A DNA stretch of 64,000 nucleotides, from assembly GCF_000510645.1 (NCBI RefSeq), contig NZ_KI783301.1, forward strand, positions 1,494,705-1,558,704, written 5' to 3'. Every line of letters starts with the position of its first letter. Within the stretch, counting starts at the first letter, position 1. The notes under the pieces are model-generated. The model was not told the DNA's origin. It did not search any database and saw only the letters and a list, made by a program, of their open reading frames with translations. Shown here one piece after another: positions 45,922 to 53,868 of this stretch. The position numbers were made by a program, and so were the translations under genes. Source of the stretch: Thermicanus aegyptius DSM 12793. GTDB lineage: Bacteria; Bacillota; Bacilli; Thermicanales; Thermicanaceae.

Positions 45922-47951
45922 AAATTGCCCTTTATGGTAATCCGAACACGGGTAAGACCTCCCTATTTAATCTTCTTACAGGTTCTTATGAATATATCGG
46001 CAATTGGAGCGGTGTTACGGTAGAGAAGAAGGTGGGGATGTTAAGGGAAGATCTTGGTGAACTTGTTGATCTTCCCGGTATCTATTCTTTAAATCCTCTA
46101 TCGAAGGATGAGGAAGTTGCCTCCACCTACCTCCTCGAAGAATCTTTTACCGGAATCTTAAATATTGTGGATGCTTCCCAGCTTTCCCGCAATCTACATC
46201 TCACTTTACAGCTATTAGAGTTTGGAAAGCCGATTATCCTCGCGTTAAATATGGTTGATGTGGCCCAAAAAAGAGGTCTGAAGATTGATGTAGAGTCTCT
46301 CTCCGAGCGATTAGGGATTCCCGTCATCCCCATCGTTGCTCGTACCGGAAACGGTCGGGCGGATCTTTTGGACTTGCTTAGAGGGTGGAAGAGAAATTCT
46401 GAACCGGAGAAAAAGGGGGTGCAATCCAATTCCCCGATTTTACCTGTTTTCTATGGGGCAGAGGTGGAGAAGTGCATCGACAGGATGGGTATTCTCCTTG
46501 AGGAGAAGTCTCCCGTTCTCAAGCGTTTTTTAATTCTTCGTTATCTAGAAGGAAATCAAGTGGTTAAGAACGAGTTAGAGAAGTCGATTCCGCCGGAACG
46601 GCTTTCACAGGTTATGATGGAACTGGCGGAACGTCTTGGGTTAAAAGGTCGGGAGGAGCTTTCTGATTACCTTCATCACATCCGGCAGGAGCGGATCGAT
46701 CAGTTATTATCCGATGTGGTGATCCACGAGAAAGGGAAGGAGATCACGTTAACGGAGCGGATTGACCGTTGGGTGACCCATCCGTTCTGGGGCATGCCGA
46801 TATTTCTTTTGGTCATGTTCCTGATGTTTCAGCTCACCTTTGATTGGTTGGGCAGCCCACTCTCCGATCTTCTCGACGCCTTTTTCAGCGGCCCTTTACG
46901 GGATGGGCTTTCCTATTTACTCACAGAGGCGGGAGCCTCGCCTTTTATCCAATCGGTTGTTTTGGACGGGATATTGGCTGGGGTAGGCGGGGTTCTCGTT
47001 TTCGTTCCCCAAATCTTTCTCCTTTTTTTCTTCATTTCGCTTATCGAAGATTCCGGGTATATGGCACGGGTGGCCCTCGTCATGGATGGAATCATGGAGA
47101 AAATCGGCTTAAATGGGAAGGCCTTTATTCCCATGATCATCGGTTTTGGTTGTAATGTTCCCGGAGTCATGGCCGCCCGGACGATTGAGCAGCCTAAGGA
47201 GCGATTGCTGACGATTCTTCTCACTCCCCTCATGTCCTGCTCTGCCCGGTTATCTGTTTATAGCTTGTTTGTAGGAGCCTTTTTTCAACGGTATCAAGCG
47301 CTCGTTGTCTTGTCCCTTTACTTGTTGGGAATCGCAGTGGCTATGATCATGGCATGGCTTTTTTCCTCCACCATTTTAAAAGAAGAGGCTTCCGTCTTTG
47401 TAGTGGAGTTGCCTCCTTATCGCCTCCCCCACGGAATCACCTTATGGCGCAGTACATGGGAGAAAGGGAAAGGTTTTATTCGTAAAGCAGGAACCGTCAT
47501 TTTTGGTGGAACCGTTTTGATTTGGCTTCTATCCTACGTCGGTCCAAAAGGGATCGGCGTGCCGATGGATCAAAGCTTCTTGGCCTCCATCGGCGGATGG
47601 TTTGTTCCCCTTCTTGCTCCGTTAGGGTTCGGCACTTGGCAAGCAGGATCCGCTCTCATAACCGGTTTCGTTGCCAAGGAGATCGTCGTCTCCACCATGA
47701 ACATTCTTTACCACGCCCCTGAGAGCGAAACACTTCAACAAATCGTTTCTCATGCCTTTACTCCCCTTTCTGCATATAGTTTTATGGTCTTTATTCTTCT
47801 TTATATCCCTTGTCTTGCCACGGTGGCCACCATTCGACGGGAGTCCGGATCCGTGAAGTGGACGGTCCTCGCCGTCTCATATTCCTTAGGTGTTGCGTAT
47901 CTTCTTTCTTTCTTGGTTTACCAAGGCGGAAGAATACTTGGAATGATGTAA
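45918..47951 (+). CDS. feoB: Ferrous iron transport protein B
   Basis: Fe2+ importer with an N-terminal G-domain: G1 GNPNTGKTS at 7-15, the GNWSGVTVEKK switch region, G3 DLPGIYSL and G4 NMVD. A helical spacer and a polytopic C-terminal part (two Gate motifs, with FIPMIIGFGCNVPGVMAART and LTPLMSCSARLSVY) follow. Length 677 is typical. The Fur box upstream of feoA and the cysteine-rich membrane protein downstream complete the operon. Confidence 0.96.
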   Translation: MKIALYGNPNTGKTSLFNLLTGSYEYIGNWSGVTVEKKVGMLREDLGELVDLPGIYSLNPLSKDEEVASTYLLEESFTGILNIVDASQLSRNLHLTLQLLEFGKPIILALNMVDVAQKRGLKIDVESLSERLGIPVIPIVARTGNGRADLLDLLRGWKRNSEPEKKGVQSNSPILPVFYGAEVEKCIDRMGILLEEKSPVLKRFLILRYLEGNQVVKNELEKSIPPERLSQVMMELAERLGLKGREELSDYLHHIRQERIDQLLSDVVIHEKGKEITLTERIDRWVTHPFWGMPIFLLVMFLMFQLTFDWLGSPLSDLLDAFFSGPLRDGLSYLLTEAGASPFIQSVVLDGILAGVGGVLVFVPQIFLLFFFISLIEDSGYMARVALVMDGIMEKIGLNGKAFIPMIIGFGCNVPGVMAARTIEQPKERLLTILLTPLMSCSARLSVYSLFVGAFFQRYQALVVLSLYLLGIAVAMIMAWLFSSTILKEEASVFVVELPPYRLPHGITLWRSTWEKGKGFIRKAGTVIFGGTVLIWLLSYVGPKGIGVPMDQSFLASIGGWFVPLLAPLGFGTWQAGSALITGFVAKEIVVSTMNILYHAPESETLQQIVSHAFTPLSAYSFMVFILLYIPCLATVATIRRESGSVKWTVLAVSYSLGVAYLLSFLVYQGGRILGMM

Positions 47952-48098
47952 TATGTTGGAAGCGGTGAGGGGACATGGCTAGGATTTTTTGAATGAAGCG
48001 AGTAAAGGATTCGGGTAAGAGGTCGTCGTTTAGAGATCGAAGGTTGTTGGTCGGGTGCGTTTTGAGAAAAAATGTGAGATCTGAAAGGGGAGAGTGAG

Positions 48099-48260
48099 AT
48101 GTGGGCCAATTTGATCATCGGAGGCTTGATCTTTGGATATGCAGGATGGACTCTATTTCGCCATCTGAGTCGGAGCAGAGACGGGAAATGTGCCGCTTGC
48201 AGCATTAAGAAAACGTGCGATCAATGCGTTTTACCTTCGAAGGAGAAAATACGCCTCTAG
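48099..48260 (+). CDS. FeoB-associated Cys-rich membrane protein
   Basis: A 53-residue protein. MWANLIIGGLIFGYAGWTLF forms one membrane helix, and a basic linker leads to CAACSIKKTCDQC, with two CxxC pairs separated by five residues. This matches the FeoB_associated family found next to feoB in many Firmicutes, probably handling iron or acting in the complex. AAAGGGGAGAG precedes the ATG, 147 bases after feoB. Confidence 0.85.
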   Translation: MWANLIIGGLIFGYAGWTLFRHLSRSRDGKCAACSIKKTCDQCVLPSKEKIRL

Positions 48261-48336
48261 TGTTGTAGACATCTTGGTTTTCCGTATTGCTCGCGTTTCT
48301 TTATCCATCTTCAATCGACAGCGCTCCACTGCGAAA

Positions 48337-48360
48337 AAGGCGGTTTTATGAAACCGCCTT
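48337..48360. terminator. Bidirectional terminator between the feo operon and terC
   Basis: AAGGCGGTTT pairs with AAACCGCCTT around a TATG loop. On the minus strand it is followed by TTTTT; the stem includes the terC stop codon. Confidence 0.85.
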
Positions 48361-49038
48361 TCCTTCATCTGCAACCACGTCTTTCAGCTTTTTTTTCGAG
48401 AGAATCCTTCCCGTAATTAATCCGATCGCGATAAGAAGGAGAATTGTTGTCCATTTAAGAAGGGGGTCGTCGAAGACGGAATGAAAAAATGGCTCTTCTG
48501 TAATCATTTTTCCGGCTGTAAACAGAAGCACACCGGAGCCCAAATAGATGAGAAAGGGAAAGCGGTCCAATGCCCGGATGACTAAGGTGCTGCCCCAGAC
48601 AACGATGGGAATGCTGATGAGAAGCCCAATCAGTACAAGGATGGGATGTCCATGAGCTGCGCCGGCCACGGCAAGCACGTTATCCATCCCCATCAAAGCG
48701 TCTGCGAAAATGATGGTCCGAATGGCTGAAAAGAGGGTATCGCTTGCTTTAATCTCCTCCTTCTTATCCTCAATGAGGAGCCGAACGGCGATCCAAACCA
48801 GGAGGCTACCTCCGACGAAGAGCAAGAAGGGGATTTGAAGCAGGTAGACGACTCCAATGGTAAGGAGGACACGTACGGCGACCGCTCCTAAGGTTCCCCA
48901 GAAAATCGCTTTTTTTTGATGTTCATGGGGGAGGTTTCTGGCAGCCATCCCGATCACAATTGCATTGTCGCCTGCCAAGAAAAGATCGATGAGGATGATG
49001 GCCATGAGTGATGTGAATAATTCGAATAAGCTATCCAT
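48346..49038 (-). CDS. TerC family membrane protein (YjbE-like)
   Basis: A 230-residue protein with about seven helices. The TerC hallmark IDLFLAGDNAIVIGMAAR has paired acidic residues within the membrane, repeated as FADALMGMDNVLAVAGAAHG. Members under yybP-ykoY control export or insert Mn-loaded proteins and protect against manganese stress. The manganese riboswitch directly upstream makes a manganese role likely. Confidence 0.9.
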   Translation of the reverse strand: MDSLFELFTSLMAIILIDLFLAGDNAIVIGMAARNLPHEHQKKAIFWGTLGAVAVRVLLTIGVVYLLQIPFLLFVGGSLLVWIAVRLLIEDKKEEIKASDTLFSAIRTIIFADALMGMDNVLAVAGAAHGHPILVLIGLLISIPIVVWGSTLVIRALDRFPFLIYLGSGVLLFTAGKMITEEPFFHSVFDDPLLKWTTILLLIAIGLITGRILSKKKLKDVVADEGKAVS

Positions 49039-49082
49039 GCTTTTCTCCTCCTGTCCGATTTCAAATCAAGATAAAATAGAAA

Positions 49083-49205
49083 AGACCTACACCACTTTTG
49101 TGGTATAGGTCTGGCTAACAACAAAATCCGTTGCCTGTAAAGCCGAGGTGAAAAACCTGAATTGACGGCTTTTACAGTAAAAGCTACTCCCCTTTTACCT
49201 TACGG
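49083..49205 (-). ncRNA. yybP-ykoY manganese riboswitch
   Basis: Read on the minus strand: AAAGGGGAGTAGC, GCCGTCA, CTCGGC, GGCAACGG and TTAGCCAGACCTA appear in order, matching the yybP-ykoY aptamer. The last helix AGACCTATACCAC/GTGGTGTAGGTCT (49112-49083) with a following TTTTCTATTTT acts as the terminator of the expression platform. Mn2+ binding is expected to favour expression of terC. A -10 TATGAT lies at 49220-49215. Confidence 0.92.
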
Positions 49206-49580
49206 AAACATTCTATCATACTATTTTTTTTCTTACAAGATATTTTTAATTGAGCTGGTTTCCATGTTCGGAAAACCTGGCGGGACAAGGGCCGAAGGAT
49301 AAGCGAAAATAATTTATCCCCCAACAATAAATGAAAACATGAGGACTTTTGGGCGTATCATTTGGGCATAAAAAGATCGGAGGAGCGAAATTCCACCCCA
49401 GCCTCCCGCTGTGGTAAAAATAAACAGATGAATCCTTCCATGATAAAATTGTAGTTGCCAATAAAAAGGTATTGAAGGCGTTATGAACCCTATGTATTTT
49501 TTCTGGCCTGTGGGCAGTACAGAAATGTGCAAATCGATTGGAAGCAAAAACCCATATCCTACTACTTCGTAATTTCGTAT

Positions 49581-49617
49581 AAAAATACTACAAATTGAAG
49601 TAGAAAAATACTACAAA
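49581..49617 (+). repeat. Two 14-base direct repeats, 23 bases start to start
   Basis: AAAAATACTACAAA at 49581-49594 and 49604-49617 is exact. Related TTCGTAT (49574-49580) and GTATACGAAA nearby form an outer inverted arrangement. About two helical turns apart, suggestive of a protein-binding site. Confidence 0.6.
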
Positions 49618-49780
49618 ATGTATGATTTCGGGTATACGAAAATGTGGTACATTTGAATCGACATCAAGATAACATCTGAGATAAATACTTTATAACAACA
49701 AATGAGAGCAGTCCAAAGCCTGTTGCTTAGATCTTTGATTTCTATTAATCTAAGATTGAGATAATTGATTGAGATCATTC

Positions 49781-49815
49781 GCTCCCCTCCTCATGGGATG
49801 GGGTGCGCCTTTTTT
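49781..49815 (+). terminator. Possible terminator with no assigned upstream gene
   Basis: GCTCCCCTCC and GGGATGGGGTGC can pair with one bulge, followed by CCTTTTTTC. It may end a short leader or remnant transcript. Confidence 0.4.
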
Positions 49816-49842
49816 CATTCAGTCCATGGGGAGAAAAAGATC

Positions 49843-50205
49843 GTGCATAAGAGTATTGTGATCGCGGTTTCGGTGTTGTTGTTCGTCCTTTTCGCTGTGG
49901 TGGCGGTGGTGATTACCGATTTGCATGACCGTTTTTTCCCGGTGCAACTGGGGGTTCAGTCGAAGGTCTCTCTTGACTTTAGTGATGCGGGCATGTCGGA
50001 CGAGGAGGCATTTCGGCTGCCGCTTCTTCTAGGGAGCTCGTCTTCACCGGACTGGAGGCGCCCCAGAGGCTACTAGCGGAGCGTGGCTTGCAGGGAAGAA
50101 TCCTGGTAAAGTACATGGCCGAAGAAGGCATTCTGCGTGCGCAGGTCGCCGCCTATTTCGCCTGGCTGCGGGCAGGGTCGCTGGTCGCTCTAATCGTAAG
50201 TCACG
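49843..50205 (+). pseudogene. Remnant of an ABC permease (bacteriocin-associated, DUF1430-like, tentative)
   Basis: From GTG 49843 one helix (IVIAVSVLLFVLFAVVAVVIT) and a short extracellular start ending DAGMSDEEAF are readable. The frame then ends without function. A second frame from about 50035 reads ELVFTGLEAPQRLLAERGLQ, followed by AYFAWLRAGSLVALIV as a membrane segment, and runs into the ATPase start. Intact relatives are 600-700 residues, so a large internal deletion plus frameshift is likely. The DUF1430 identity is inferred mainly from the ATPase that follows. Confidence 0.45.
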
Positions 50206-50820
50206 ATGGTTATCGATGACCGGAAGATGATCGAGGGAGCCAGTTTGATATGCGCACCCGGGACGATGACCGCGCTCATCGGTCCCAGCGGCGCCGGCAA
50301 AACAACGCTGCTCCATTTGCTTGGGCTGCTTTTGCGGCCGACCGGCGGGCGCGTACTGGTAGACGGGAAGGATACGACGGGCTGGGGGGCACGGCAACGC
50401 CGGCTCTTCTGGAAGAACCATGCTGCCTTCATCCTCCAGGATTACGGGGTCATTGAAGAGGAGTCCGTTGCCTTCAACGTGACCATGACATCCAGTCTTT
50501 TCGGATCCCGGGTAAGGGGTGACCAAGAGCGGATGAAAGCCGCACTCGCGGCAACCGGATTAAGCGGGAGGGAACGAGAACCGGCAGCCCGGCTCAGCGG
50601 AGGGGAGAAGCGTCGTCTTGGAATTGCCCGAGCCCTCTACAAGGATGCCCAAGTCATTTTCGCCGATGAACCAACGGCCTCTCTCGACGACGTGAATAGT
50701 AAGCGGGTCATCGAATTACTCGTCTCACTCGCGCGGCAAGGAAGGGCCGTGGTGGTGGCAACTCACGATGATGGGGTGGTTCGTGCTTCTGATGCCCAGT
50801 ACTCACTCGTGCGAACGTAA
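50206..50820 (+). CDS. ABC transporter ATP-binding protein, N-terminally shortened (bacteriocin-export type)
   Basis: A 204-residue ATPase: Walker A GPSGAGKTT, Q-loop FILQDYGVI, signature LSGGEKRRLGIARAL, Walker B VIFADEP, H-loop VVVATHD. The small size and LLGLLLRPTGGRVLVDG-type sequence resemble the lactococcin-972-group exporters. The N-terminus starts at VIDDRKMIEG, so the first beta strand with the aromatic A-loop residue is missing, and an in-frame stop (TAA 50197-50199) lies just upstream. It may be a pseudogene arising from the deletion that damaged the permease. Confidence 0.75.
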   Translation: MVIDDRKMIEGASLICAPGTMTALIGPSGAGKTTLLHLLGLLLRPTGGRVLVDGKDTTGWGARQRRLFWKNHAAFILQDYGVIEEESVAFNVTMTSSLFGSRVRGDQERMKAALAATGLSGREREPAARLSGGEKRRLGIARALYKDAQVIFADEPTASLDDVNSKRVIELLVSLARQGRAVVVATHDDGVVRASDAQYSLVRT

Positions 50821-50880
50821 TGCCGACACGCGTCAGAGCGATCGCCGTAATCCTGTGTAAACAGAAAGAAGGGGATCTAT

Positions 50881-51255
50881 TTGAAAAAACAAGGGAAGTG
50901 GATCTTGGCAATCTTGCTCGTAGCTGCCGCGGCTGCTCTGTTTTTGATTGCGGGGACAGGCATGCTGATTGATGTGATTCCGTTCCCTGGAAAACAGGAC
51001 TTTGCCCGTCCACCATGCGAAAAGCTTCCGGATAAAAGGTCGGTTGACGAGGCATTCGTCTCGCACAAAGACCTCGTTGCCCGCCTTCAAAACGCCGGGC
51101 CAGGTGTAAAAGTGGAAGTGGCAACTCCATGTGAAGGTCATCCGGACCGGGCGCTCATCAGGATCTTGTATAAGACGAAAGCCGAGCAGGAGGGCATTTC
51201 TGCAATTCTTGCCCAAGAGAGCTTTGGGGTTCCTGTGGAACCTGTCAGACATTAG
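50881..51255 (+). CDS. Membrane-anchored small protein in the ABC remnant operon
   Basis: A 124-residue protein from TTG, with AGAAGGGG upstream. One N-terminal helix (WILAILLVAAAAALFLIAG) leads to an extracellular domain of about 95 residues with two Cys (PPCEKLP, TPCEGHPD) that could form a disulfide, plus an IRILYKTKAEQEGISAIL motif. I recognise no family. It probably belongs to the transporter cluster and may be an accessory or immunity-type protein. Confidence 0.6.
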   Translation: MKKQGKWILAILLVAAAAALFLIAGTGMLIDVIPFPGKQDFARPPCEKLPDKRSVDEAFVSHKDLVARLQNAGPGVKVEVATPCEGHPDRALIRILYKTKAEQEGISAILAQESFGVPVEPVRH

Positions 51256-51272
51256 GTTACTAATAAATATTT

Positions 51273-51301
51273 AAAGGTCCCAAAATAATGGGCCTTTTTT
51301 T
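51273..51301 (+). terminator. Terminator after the ABC remnant cluster
   Basis: AAAGGTCCC and GGGCCTTT pair with one bulged T, followed by a run of T residues. Confidence 0.7.
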
Positions 51302-51768
51302 GCGCAATAAAATCTAACAAGTCCTGAATCCATGATATCCAAAAAATGTCTTCCCTTTTTTATGGAAGAAAGGGGAATGTAGCAATTTTAATTATTAATG
51401 GGTAAAGCATTGACACGTTTTCAAAAATATGTTTTGGCCCAACATTAATTTACCCGACCTCATAAGAATTTTATTGTTTCGATAATCCCTCTTTGGACTT
51501 GTCTTTTAGATTCACAAAGAAAAATATAGCCCACATCATAATCACATTTATTAAGGAAAAGTTGCAATTTTCTTCCTCTTCTTTTTCGTAGGGGATGGTG
51601 AAGGATTCGTCTGTGAGGCGGCTTCATGATCTGTCTCACCTGGCGAAGGGTGCGTTTGAAACTTTATAGGAATAATAAAAAAATTAAAAATGAAGAATTC
51701 TCTCCCCTTGCGAAACGCTTTTAACTGTGAGAGGATAGGGATAACATGAAGAGAAGTGGGGGATTCAT
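51302..51768. other. AT-rich gap before moaA
   Basis: About 465 bases with no supported gene. I checked by eye for a Moco riboswitch core and did not see one. The last 60 bases hold the purine-rich leader of moaA. Confidence 0.5.
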
Positions 51769-52815
51769 GTGGAAGGTAAGGAAATTGGGGATCATTCCAT
51801 GGAGAAGCTGAGAGATCGTTATCAACGTCCTCTTCGCGATTTGCGGATCTCTGTGACGGATAAATGCAATTTTCGTTGCGAATACTGCATGCCCAAAGAG
51901 ATATTTGGGCCCGATTATCCTTTTTTGCCAAAGGAGAAACTTCTTACCTTCGATGAGATGGAGCGTTTGATCCGCCTTTTCGTCCGGTTAGGGGTGGAGA
52001 AGGTGCGCATCACCGGAGGAGAACCGCTGATGCGTCCCCATTTGGACCAATGGGTGGAAAGGATCGGAAAGATTGAAGGGATCCAAGATATTGCCATTAC
52101 CACGAACGGTTTTCTCCTAAAAAAACAGGCCAAATCTCTCTACCGTGCCGGTCTGAGACGAATTACCGTTAGTTTAGACAGCCTGGATGATGAAGTGTTC
52201 GGGAGGATGAACGGCCAAGGGATCCCTGTCCGTACCGTTTTAGAAGGGATCGATGCGGCGAAAGAAGCGGGGTTGTCGGTAAAGATCAACATGGTTGTTA
52301 AGAAAGGGGTAAATGATCAGGACATCCTTCCGATGGCCCGTTTCTTCAAAGAGAGGGGGGATACCCTCCGTTTTATTGAATATATGGATGTAGGAAATTC
52401 AAATGGATGGAAATTGGACCATGTTCTCCCCAGCCGTTTTATCCTGGAGAGAATCAACGAGGAGATGCCTTTGGAGCCGGTTAATCCCCACTACTTTGGG
52501 GAAGTGGCGAAGCGTTATCGTTATGTGGGAACCGATACGGAGATTGGCTTTATTACCTCGGTGACCCAAGCTTTTTGCTCCACCTGTACGAGAGCCCGAC
52601 TATCCGCGGATGGAAAGCTCTTTACCTGCCTTTTCGCTACGGAAGGGCGAGAACTTCGCCCTCTCCTCCGGGAAGGAGCAACGGATGAGGAAATTTTGCA
52701 GGTGATTCAGGAAGTTTGGAGAGTGAGGGAGGATCGTTATTCGGAGCTTCGCCTCCTCAATACAAAAGGGCTAAAAAAGAGGAGAAAAATCGAGATGTCC
52801 TACATTGGGGGGTGA
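51769..52815 (+). CDS. moaA: GTP 3',8-cyclase MoaA
   Basis: Radical SAM enzyme for the first step of molybdenum cofactor synthesis. The first cluster CNFRCEYC (Cys33, Cys37, Cys40) sits in [18 protein letters not shown]. The second cluster cysteines lie in [19 protein letters not shown], and the protein ends in GG (SYIGG), needed for activity. The GTG start follows GGGGG; ATG 51799 (338 residues) is equally plausible. No other moa, moe or mob gene is in the window. Confidence 0.95.
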   Translation: MEGKEIGDHSMEKLRDRYQRPLRDLRISVTDKCNFRCEYCMPKEIFGPDYPFLPKEKLLTFDEMERLIRLFVRLGVEKVRITGGEPLMRPHLDQWVERIGKIEGIQDIAITTNGFLLKKQAKSLYRAGLRRITVSLDSLDDEVFGRMNGQGIPVRTVLEGIDAAKEAGLSVKINMVVKKGVNDQDILPMARFFKERGDTLRFIEYMDVGNSNGWKLDHVLPSRFILERINEEMPLEPVNPHYFGEVAKRYRYVGTDTEIGFITSVTQAFCSTCTRARLSADGKLFTCLFATEGRELRPLLREGATDEEILQVIQEVWRVREDRYSELRLLNTKGLKKRRKIEMSYIGG

Positions 52816-52818
52816 AGG

Positions 52819-53628
52819 TTATTCTCTCCGAAATGCCCCGATGACCTCCATGGTTTGGGTGATGTCTACAAAGGCTTTCGGATCTACTTCTAAAATGTAA
52901 GGTTTAATGAGAGGAAGCTCATAGCGGGAAATTACCGTGAAGAGCACTTTCTTTTTTTCCCGGGTGAAGGCCCCTTCCCCGTCCAGCATGGTGATGCCCC
53001 GGACCACATGCCGAAGGAGCATTTCCCGCATCTCTTCCCCCTTGTTTGTGATGATCATCAAGGTTAACTTGTGATGCCGGGTGTAGAGGGTATCGATCAC
53101 TCTGCCTGCCGCATAGATGGATGCAAGGGTATAGAGGGCACGTGTCCAATCGAACAGGAAACCTGAGACGATAATGATCACGGCATTCATGGCGAAGGTT
53201 AACATGCCCATGGGAAAATCTTTCTTTTTTGCTATCACCAAGCCGATGATGTCAAAACCTCCGGTGGAGCCGGAAGCTCGGAAGATGGTGCCGATGGCGA
53301 TCCCGCTTAAGACACCGCCGAAAACGGCGGAGAGAATGGGCTCGTTTGTTATAGGCGTTTCAGGGATAAATTGCATAGCGATGGAGGTAACGGCGACAGA
53401 AAAGATACTATGGAGGAGAAAACGGCGCCCCAATTCTTTCAGACCTAGGATAAAGATCGGAATGTTAAGGAGAAAAATGATAAGTCCGGTATTGAGTGGG
53501 GTTAAAAGGCCGATAATCATGGCAATGCCCACCACTCCTCCGCTTAATATCTTAAAAGGGAGCAGAAAGAGGTTGTAGGCTGCGGCGAGGAGAATGGAGG
53601 AGAGAAAGATGACAATAATTTTACCCAT
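52819..53628 (-). CDS. YitT family membrane protein (DUF161-DUF2179)
   Basis: A 269-residue protein. Five to six helices (for example NLFLLPFKILSGGVVGIAMI and FRASGSTGGFDIIGLVI) are followed by a cytoplasmic DUF2179 domain (LTLMIITNKGEEMREMLLRHVVRGITMLDGEGAFT). It is one of several paralogues usual in Bacillus. Function unknown. AGGTGAT lies upstream. It converges with moaA, three bases between stops. Confidence 0.88.
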   Translation of the reverse strand: MGKIIVIFLSSILLAAAYNLFLLPFKILSGGVVGIAMIIGLLTPLNTGLIIFLLNIPIFILGLKELGRRFLLHSIFSVAVTSIAMQFIPETPITNEPILSAVFGGVLSGIAIGTIFRASGSTGGFDIIGLVIAKKKDFPMGMLTFAMNAVIIIVSGFLFDWTRALYTLASIYAAGRVIDTLYTRHHKLTLMIITNKGEEMREMLLRHVVRGITMLDGEGAFTREKKKVLFTVISRYELPLIKPYILEVDPKAFVDITQTMEVIGAFRRE

Positions 53629-53868
53629 AGGATCACCTGATTGAGAGTTTCTCTTCTAATCGTAGTATAGAGAAAAGAGAGAAGGAGTGCAAACCTACCC
53701 ATGGGAGAAATAAAATGAAAAAAGGAAAGATATAAAATAAGCGGGAATATAAAAAGAAAAAAAATATAAAGAATGAAAGGGCAGGAATTCTCGTCGTTTT
53801 GGGAGAAATAGAATATATCCGTCGGCCAAGTCAAGCAGGAGAATCATTCTCTGAAGGGAGAGGGTAGA

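Larger units (their letters stand above)
49206..49842. other. AT-rich intergenic region without a clear gene
   Basis: About 640 bases where no reading frame has a ribosome site plus family resemblance. It contains two spaced copies of AAAAATACTACAAA and a terminator-like hairpin at 49781-49815. It may be decayed DNA flanking the transporter remnant. Confidence 0.5.

Noticed and set aside
49246-49547. Two overlapping minus-strand frames of 71 and 77 residues
   Set aside because: No ribosome site, no recognisable family, aromatic-rich random-looking composition.
50881-51255. Possible lactococcin-972-type bacteriocin precursor
   Set aside because: Position near the ABC remnant fits, but there is no cleaved leader followed by the Gly/Trp/His/Ser-rich mature region of that family; an uncleaved-looking helix and acidic domain are seen instead.
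51302-51768. Moco riboswitch upstream of moaA
   Set aside because: No conserved core motifs could be aligned, and the region is AT-rich without long stems.
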